DNA from: Cryobacterium sp. GrIS_2_6
GTDB taxonomy: Bacteria; Actinomycetota; Actinomycetes; Actinomycetales; Microbacteriaceae
Reading direction: 5' to 3'
Length of the DNA stretch: 64,000 nt
NCBI RefSeq assembly: GCF_035984545.1
Contig: NZ_JAXCHP010000002.1
Coordinates: 53,590-117,589 of the forward strand
Of the stretch, positions 59,547 through 64,000 are shown piece by piece. Below the pieces are notes generated by a model that did no database searches, had not been told where the DNA came from, and saw only the letters and a program-made list of their open reading frames with translations. Each line of letters starts with the position of its first letter. The stretch's first letter is position 1. Made by a program: the position numbers and the translations under genes.

Positions 59547-59935
59547 GACTCGGCCAACCTATCGATGACGTTCTCAACCTTGCCCGCCAGCGCACGGTAC
59601 TCCGCGACAACAGCCCCCGCATCGGCGGGGAATTGGCCCTCCGTGTTCGCATACCTGGCGAGCTGATTGACGTTGTTCGACACAGTGGCCATCAGCCGGG
59701 TGAGAGTGAAGAGCTCAGCAATCGCCTTCTTACGATCCGTATTCGTCTCGATGTTGGCGTTCAAAGCGGACTCAAACAAAAACCGCGGAACCGTGACATC
59801 GGCAACGACAGCCCGGGCCCGCAACTGAGCATCCTCATCCGGCGTGACGTAGACGCGGTAACTCTTCTCGCGCCCACCCTCGACGTTCGCACGACGCTGC
59901 CGGCCGAACAGCCGACGCTCGCTCTTCTCAGCCAT
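59543..59935 (-). CDS. MobC-like relaxosome accessory protein, copy B
   Basis: ATG 59935 follows GGGGGAGG. The 130-residue product (MAEKSERRLFGRQRRANVEG) shares RLFGR.RR, VTVPR.LFESA and the SNNVNQLARYANTEGQFPA helix with copy A. Confidence 0.84.
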   Translation of the reverse strand: MAEKSERRLFGRQRRANVEGGREKSYRVYVTPDEDAQLRARAVVADVTVPRFLFESALNANIETNTDRKKAIAELFTLTRLMATVSNNVNQLARYANTEGQFPADAGAVVAEYRALAGKVENVIDRLAES

Positions 59936-59978
59936 CGTGTTCGCCTCCCCCGGCCCAGCGCAGCGACCCCGAAACCTC

Positions 59979-60060
59979 GGGGACCATACGTCAAGTATGC
60001 CAATTCGGGCGCGCCGCGTCCAGAATTGGAAGCCATTTACCACCGGTAAATGTATAGCTT
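59979..60060. other. Candidate origin of transfer (oriT), copy B
   Basis: It contains GGGGACCATACG, GTCCAGAATT and the stem-loop ATTTACC-ACC-GGTAAAT at 60035-60051, then TATAGCTTGCTCC. The stem differs from copy A at position 2 of the 5' arm (T for G) and position 6 of the 3' arm (A for C), a compensated change. ACCATACG...GTATGC can also pair partly. A further palindrome CTCAGGAGCCTGAG lies at 60163-60176 before the divergent gene. Confidence 0.55.
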
Positions 60061-60186
60061 GCTCCAAATCGGCGTCGCCGATACGGGACGTTTCCGCTCA
60101 GCTCGTCAGAGTACAACAACGCCTGAGGCTCGCTCTCGTGAGGCGTACACCGTGCCTGTAATCTCAGGAGCCTGAGCGACGCGAAT

Positions 60187-60480
60187 GTGAAACCAGAAGA
60201 TGCAGCCGCCCGAGCGCGGGCAATTATCGAAGTGAACGTGGACACGCGCGTAGAAGCGGTACGAGTACTCGCGGACGCCGGCAAAGAGTACGACATCGCA
60301 GACCAACAACTGAAGCTGGCAACCCTCGCTCACGAACACGCATGGAGTGCCACGCTAGCCTCCGGATGGAGCGAAAAAGACCTACACGCTACAGGTGTTA
60401 AAGCACCCGGCCAGTCCGCCCCGAAGGCACGCAAACGACGCACCACTCCCCCGGTCACGACTCCAAACACTGAGGTGTAG
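60187..60480 (+). CDS. Small conserved mobilisation-module protein, copy B
   Basis: The GTG start in AATGTGAA follows CAGGAG. The 97-residue product (VKPEDAAARARAIIEVNVDT) shares EDAAARAR, RVEAVR, HE.AW.A.LA.GWSEKDL.ATGV.APG with copy A and has a basic Thr/Pro tail. Confidence 0.73.
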   Translation: MKPEDAAARARAIIEVNVDTRVEAVRVLADAGKEYDIADQQLKLATLAHEHAWSATLASGWSEKDLHATGVKAPGQSAPKARKRRTTPPVTTPNTEV

Positions 60481-60500
60481 CCTCCGGCTCCTTTCTGAAA

Positions 60501-60542
60501 CGAAGAAGCCCCCGCCGAGCCCAGCTCAACGGGGCTTCTTCG
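60501..60542 (+). terminator. Terminator hairpin, copy B
   Basis: CGAAGAAGCCCC and GGGGCTTCTTCG form a 12-base stem around an 18-base loop, at the position of the terminator of module A. Confidence 0.82.
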
Positions 60543-60701
60543 TACAACTCCGTTGCCTTTTCGGCTGTTTATCGTACGCACCATTCCTCTCTCGGCAAGG
60601 GCTTTCGCGGCATATCCTCACTCGCTGCGCTCCCTCCGGTATTCCACGGTCCCTTGCCAATTCACCCCTGACGCTGTAAATCGGCGTGCGCCAAAAGGCA
60701 A
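60541..60701. repeat. Highly conserved non-coding element, copy B
   Basis: The partner of 23101-23253. GGCAAGGG (60594-60601) and CCCTTGCC (60651-60658) enclose the core. Relative to copy A it has ACTC inserted after CATATCCTC and CTCC inserted after GCTGCGCTC, on both sides of GCTGCGCTC. Confidence 0.8.
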
Positions 60702-60726
60702 TGGGGTTATGAGAGAGGACCACACC

Positions 60727-60987
60727 ATGATTGAACCGCTCACCGTGTACACGCTGCCGAACTGTGTCCAGTGCACGATGACCAAACGAGCGCTCGACGC
60801 CGCCGGCCTGCCATATACCGTGATCGACCTCACAACCGACGCGCGAGCCCTCGACCTGATGAAACAGTTCGGCTACACCTCAGCGCCCATCGTCGTAACC
60901 CGCGTCGTCTCCTGGTCAGGATTCCGACCCGACTGGATCGCCAAGATCACGGCGGCGCGCGACCACCCCTCCCTCACCAGCAAGTAG
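60727..60987 (+). CDS. NrdH-like glutaredoxin, copy B
   Basis: ATG 60727 behind GAGAGGACC is preferred over ATG 60709. The 86-residue product (MIEPLTVYTLPNCVQCTMTK) has redox motif CVQC, FGYTSAPIVV and WSGFRPDWI. No ribonucleotide reductase genes are nearby. Confidence 0.9.
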   Translation: MIEPLTVYTLPNCVQCTMTKRALDAAGLPYTVIDLTTDARALDLMKQFGYTSAPIVVTRVVSWSGFRPDWIAKITAARDHPSLTSK

Positions 60988-60998
60988 GAGCCCCGGCG

Positions 60999-61160
60999 AT
61001 GGACTTCACCACCGTGCAAACAACACTGCCCATCAACGACACAGAGCACCTGGCACGAGCCCGAAAAGTCGCCGAACGCCTCAACAACCTTCGGGCCCAC
61101 GGACGCTACGGCTACACCCTCGCAAATACACTCACCATCACAAAGGACCAGGCCAAATGA
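60999..61160 (+). CDS. Small protein between glutaredoxin and HTH genes
   Basis: ATG 60999 follows TAGGAGC. The 53-residue product (MDFTTVQTTLPINDTEHLAR, then HGRYGYTLANTLTITKDQAK) is helical in the middle and overlaps the HTH gene by ATGA. Module A has no counterpart; there the two flanking genes overlap directly. Confidence 0.6.
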   Translation: MDFTTVQTTLPINDTEHLARARKVAERLNNLRAHGRYGYTLANTLTITKDQAK

Positions 61161-61387
61161 CCACAGCAACCTACACATCACCGACGTCACCCCTGATGAC
61201 ACCGGACCAAACGAGCGCCGCCCTGGGCATCACACGTGCAGAACTCAGCGCCTTGCGACACGGCAACGCCGGACCCAACTTCCACGGCATCGACTTAGGC
61301 CTCATCCGCTACAACACGGCAGACGTCGTGCGGTGGAGAGCATCACGAGCCTTGGCAGAAACGCGTCCGACGGCCACCGCTGCCTGA
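61157..61387 (+). CDS. Small helix-turn-helix protein, copy B
   Basis: The 76-residue product has the HTH MTPDQTSAALGITRAELSAL and the wing GPNFHGIDLGLIRYNTADVV. It aligns with the protein at 23559 over most of its length. Confidence 0.77.
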   Translation: MTTATYTSPTSPLMTPDQTSAALGITRAELSALRHGNAGPNFHGIDLGLIRYNTADVVRWRASRALAETRPTATAA

Positions 61388-61424
61388 CTCAATTCGAGCC
61401 CCGATAGATAGGGGTCGAATCGGT

Positions 61425-62441
61425 CTACCGGGAAAGCCCGGAATCCCGGTTCGTCCGCGGCGACGTTCGTCGCGGACGACCGCTGGCAGTGCCATCCAGG
61501 GCACGCTTGGCAGTCAGGGCAACCCGCTCATCGAGCAATGCGGAGCCAATCGACAGCCGAACGTGCACATTAATTTTCTCCGGTGACGGCTTGCTCGCAT
61601 CCACAACCTGGTAACGCTCGAACCGAGTCACATGGCCGTTCTCTTTGGCCAACCGTGTCGCGGCATCCAAACAAGTCGAGTGCTCTGCACCGTTCGGGAA
61701 AAGTGACTCAGGATATGCCGACGGCACCCACCGGCCGCCGAGTTCAGAACCTGCAGTTCCTCGCTCAGCTTCGACACACCCGCGCAACCACCGATCGCGC
61801 GTTCGATCACGCGACACGTCTAAGCTCACTTCCACCTCGACCACCGTCACCTCATACCCGGCGCGCTCGAGCATCCGCCCCATCCTCACAGCCGATTCAG
61901 GGTTCGAAAGGACCGTGTCAAGGACTATCCGATCGCCTGATCGAATCGCATCCGCGCGAGCCCCTTTCGACAGTTGCGACGATTCATCGTGCACCAAAGA
62001 AGCGAGCTCCCGTGGATAGAACCCCTCTCCCCCGTCCTGGAGCACACGCACATCATCCGGAACGACCCAGCCCACGTAGCTCCCATCCGCAATCGCCTCG
62101 CGCAACAACACGTCCTTGAAATGGTCCGCATCAATCACCCGCCACTGATCGGCGCTGCCTCCGGCTGCCGCGATCACCTGGCCAAGCACAGTCGACTTAC
62201 CGGCGCCCGGAGGGCCCGCCAACACAATCGCTTTGCGATCGGTCAAGACATTCGGTTGTTCCTCGCGAAACTCCGCCCGCACCCGCGCATGAAACTGCTG
62301 CCGTTCAAAGGTCAAGTCGCCGTCGATGAACCACGCCGGATTGTTGACCGTGGCCGTCGGCGCGTCGGCACGCAAAGAACCACCTGAGCGTGAAAACTCG
62401 CTCAGGTGGTTCCCGTGACGCTCGATCTCATCAGGCGTCAT
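61425..62441 (-). CDS. Zeta-toxin-family kinase
   Basis: The 338-residue product has Walker A AIVLAGPPGAGKSTVLGQVI (residues ~71-90), the Asp-containing WRVIDADHFKDVLL, and RIVLDTVLSNPESAVRMGRM, the substrate-pocket region of zeta/PezT toxins, which phosphorylate UDP-N-acetylglucosamine-type substrates. An N-terminal extension of ~60 residues and a ~60-residue Arg-rich tail ending SGLSR go beyond the family core. It overlaps its antitoxin gene by 4 bases. Confidence 0.88.
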   Translation of the reverse strand: MTPDEIERHGNHLSEFSRSGGSLRADAPTATVNNPAWFIDGDLTFERQQFHARVRAEFREEQPNVLTDRKAIVLAGPPGAGKSTVLGQVIAAAGGSADQWRVIDADHFKDVLLREAIADGSYVGWVVPDDVRVLQDGGEGFYPRELASLVHDESSQLSKGARADAIRSGDRIVLDTVLSNPESAVRMGRMLERAGYEVTVVEVEVSLDVSRDRTRDRWLRGCVEAERGTAGSELGGRWVPSAYPESLFPNGAEHSTCLDAATRLAKENGHVTRFERYQVVDASKPSPEKINVHVRLSIGSALLDERVALTAKRALDGTASGRPRRTSPRTNRDSGLSR

Positions 62442-62893
62442 TGCTTGAGAACATGGCGGCGCGCCTGCGCGGCCGAGTAAATCTCACCGTCGATAAGGCC
62501 CTGCTGCAGCGCCTCCTCGACGTCATACCAGGTTCCCTCACCGGGCTCCCACACATCGTCGAACTCGTCAGCCTTGGGCTTGGGAAGATACGGCCACCGT
62601 GCCAGCTCATCAATCACCTGGGCACGATCGATGAAGCCCCCGGAGTAGCGCTGAGCAATTTCGAACGGAGTCGCCCCATGGAACGTCGGCCGCAGATCAG
62701 CGATGCCCTTGGCTCTCGCAAGAATCTTATTAACCGCCGGCTGCGACAAGGCCAAGATCCGCGCAATCTCACGCTGGCTCGCGTTCTCGGCGGCCGCACG
62801 GGCAGCACGCAAATAGTCCAAATCAACGGTGTCGCGTCGCGCCTTGACCCGCACCAATTCCGCTAGCGCGGCCGGCTTCTCAATAGTGCTCAT
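62438..62893 (-). CDS. HTH antitoxin partner of the zeta toxin
   Basis: ATG 62893 follows GGAGG. The 151-residue product has an HTH at residues ~38-60 (SQREIARILALSQPAVNKIL) and a C-terminal helical part (ATPFEIAQRYSGGFIDRAQV, EGTWYDVEEALQQGLIDGEI) likely to cover the toxin. It probably represses through the palindrome at 62906. Confidence 0.8.
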   Translation of the reverse strand: MSTIEKPAALAELVRVKARRDTVDLDYLRAARAAAENASQREIARILALSQPAVNKILARAKGIADLRPTFHGATPFEIAQRYSGGFIDRAQVIDELARWPYLPKPKADEFDDVWEPGEGTWYDVEEALQQGLIDGEIYSAAQARRHVLKQ

Positions 62894-62905
62894 CTTTATA
62901 CCTCC

Positions 62906-62921
62906 GATAACTAAAGTTATC
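62906..62921. promoter_or_regulatory. Palindromic operator of the zeta antitoxin-toxin pair
   Basis: GATAACTAAAGTTATC has two perfect 7-base arms and lies 12 bases before the antitoxin start codon, between it and the probable promoter. Confidence 0.7.
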
Positions 62922-63079
62922 ACTTTGAGAGGAGAATATCTAGGCAGACGCCCGACGATCTCAGCATGTGCCCGCAAGTGGAACCACCTGTAAGACATGA
63001 TGGAGGCACTCGATAGACTCTCAGCCAACGACGACGTTCAGCTATTACTGGCGGGGCATTTTATGAGAAGCGGGCCGTA

Positions 63080-63313
63080 GTGAGCCAGCAAATCCAGATC
63101 AAGACCCTCATTGGGCGCGTCCTCCACGGTGAAGTTCGCATCCCAGGATTTCAGCGAGACTTCGTTTGGGAGCCACAACGAGCGGCGCTGCTGATGGACA
63201 GCATCTACAAGGAATATCCGTTCGGAACAATTCTGCTCTGGCGCAGCCGTACGGCGTTGAAGACCGAAAAGAAGCTTGGCAGCTTCGTTCTTCCTGATCC
63301 AGAAGACGAGTAC
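63080..63313 (+). pseudogene. DUF262 (ParB/GmrSD-like) gene, N-terminal fragment
   Basis: The frame reads SQQIQIKTLIGRVLHGEVRI then PGFQRDFVWEPQRAALLMDS and YPFGTILLW, the N-terminal nuclease-like core of DUF262 proteins (PxFQRxFVW). Homology ends at about 63312, where the IS5-type sequence begins; the remaining hundreds of residues are absent. DUF262 proteins often restrict modified or foreign DNA. Confidence 0.75.
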
Positions 63314-63966
63314 TGGCCCGGTTGCTGGCCCAAGCTGATGCGGTGGGCAAGATCGATTGGGAGGTGTCCGTGGACTCGACAGTGAATCGGGCGCATCAAC
63401 ACGCGACGAATCTTCCGCGCGTCACGGGGGGCCCTGTCGAATTACACGAATCTTTTGGAAGAGCCTCCTGATCATGCCATTGGCCGGTCCCGCGGTGGTG
63501 TGACCACCAAGATTCACCAGCTTTGCGACGGGAACATGCGCCCGCTCGTGGTGCTTTTGGGCCGGGCAGGGCGGCGATTCGCCATGTTCCCGGAGGTCAT
63601 GGCTTCGCTCAGCGTCGACCCGGATCGGCCCCGGCGGGCTCGCACTCGACCGACCGGGTACTTGCAGACAAGGCCTACTCGGCTAAAGCGCACGGGCCAT
63701 GCTGCGAAAGCGAGGCATCCAAGTCGTTATTCCCGAACGCTCCGACCAGGTCGGCAACCGGAAACGCCGCGGACGAACGGTGGCCGTCCGGTCGGCCTCG
63801 ACAAAGGAGCCTACAAGCGCCGCAACGTCATCGAGCGTTCGTTCAACACCTCAAGCAGTGGCGCGGACTCGCCACCCGCTACGACAAAACTCGCCCTCAC
63901 TTATCGAGGTGGAGCTGTTCTGAGCGCCCTCGTGGTGTGGTTACACGAATTAGGAGACACGCCCTA
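63311..63966 (+). pseudogene. IS5-family (IS427-like) transposase, decayed, 5' truncated
   Basis: Joined over at least three frames it reads DWEVSVDSTVNRAHQHATNL, DHAIGRSRGGVTTKIHQLCD, RPLVVLLG, KAYSAKAHG, IQVVIPERSDQVG, GRPVGLDKGAYKRRNVIERS and LTYRGGAVLSALVVWL. These are the two DDE blocks of IS5-type transposases. The N-terminus is missing and stops and frameshifts lie near 63470, 63570, 63700 and 63850. Confidence 0.8.
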
Positions 63967-64000
63967 GGTCGCTGTCAAGAGTAGGTTGCAGCGTCACGAT

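Noticed and set aside
1..64000. rRNA and tRNA genes
   Set aside because: No conserved rRNA segments or tRNA T-arm/anticodon patterns were noticed by reading; a dedicated search could still find a diverged tRNA.

Overview
The window is high-GC DNA with strong GGAGG-type ribosome binding sites, frequent GTG starts, 4-base ATGA/GTGA gene overlaps and actinobacterial families (HU with actinobacterial character, SCO6880-like and DUF4913 conjugation proteins, oleate hydratase, DUF554, group 2 sigma factor). It most likely comes from an actinomycete of the Micrococcales (Microbacteriaceae-like), and the central 40 kb reads as a conjugative plasmid or integrated conjugative element. No rRNA or tRNA gene was recognised.

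Layout. 1-2.2 kb: end of a UbiD decarboxylase gene with UbiX, a DUF554 membrane protein and a PPOX-fold protein. 2.3-3.7 kb: a frameshifted IS256-family element. 4.0-7.2 kb: a small ORF coupled to a group 2 sigma factor, a multi-pass membrane protein and a Tn3-type resolvase with a res-like site. 7.3-19.5 kb: accessory DNA littered with gene debris (IS110, IS21, IS630, resolvase, AAA ATPase and LLM-oxidoreductase remnants, a nonsense-mutated secreted protein, a GtrA gene split by a complete IS21 element), between which lie intact genes for a secreted S1 protease plus a membrane-anchored partner, HU, and oleate hydratase with its TetR regulator.

19.5-61.4 kb is the transfer element. Two paralogous mobilisation modules in the same gene order and orientation lie 37 kb apart (19.6-23.8 and 57.0-61.4 kb). 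Each has a coiled-coil protein, a relaxase and a MobC-like protein on the minus strand, a candidate oriT, then on the plus strand a small conserved protein, a terminator, an almost identical non-coding element, an NrdH-like glutaredoxin and a small HTH protein. Each module is followed on the minus strand by a different toxin system: a Fic three-gene unit (24.4-25.7 kb) or a zeta toxin/antitoxin pair (61.4-62.9 kb). Between the modules lie a KfrA-like protein, a Phd-type TA pair, ParA with a ribbon-helix-helix partner and a palindromic array, DUF3560/DUF3846-like plasmid genes preceded by duplicated leader sequences, metabolic cargo (HAD hydrolase, succinate-semialdehyde-type dehydrogenase, formaldehyde-type dehydrogenase), a second complete IS21 element, a primase-type replication protein, and a divergent type IV secretion cluster (44.0-56.7 kb). 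63-64 kb: a DUF262 gene cut by a decayed IS5-family element.

Functionally, the relaxase/MobC modules would process oriT, the TraG/VirB4/SCO6880/VirB6-like products would form the transfer channel, the M23/lysozyme-like protein would open the cell wall, ParA and the RHH protein would partition the replicon, and the TA units would maintain it. The most unusual observations are the duplicated mobilisation modules with a nearly invariant 84-base non-coding element, a covarying candidate oriT stem-loop, a shared C-terminal Leu-Ser-Arg tail on several proteins, an internal VirB2-like segment repeated in the VirB6-like protein, and two paralogous leader sequences at 31.7 and 33.4 kb.
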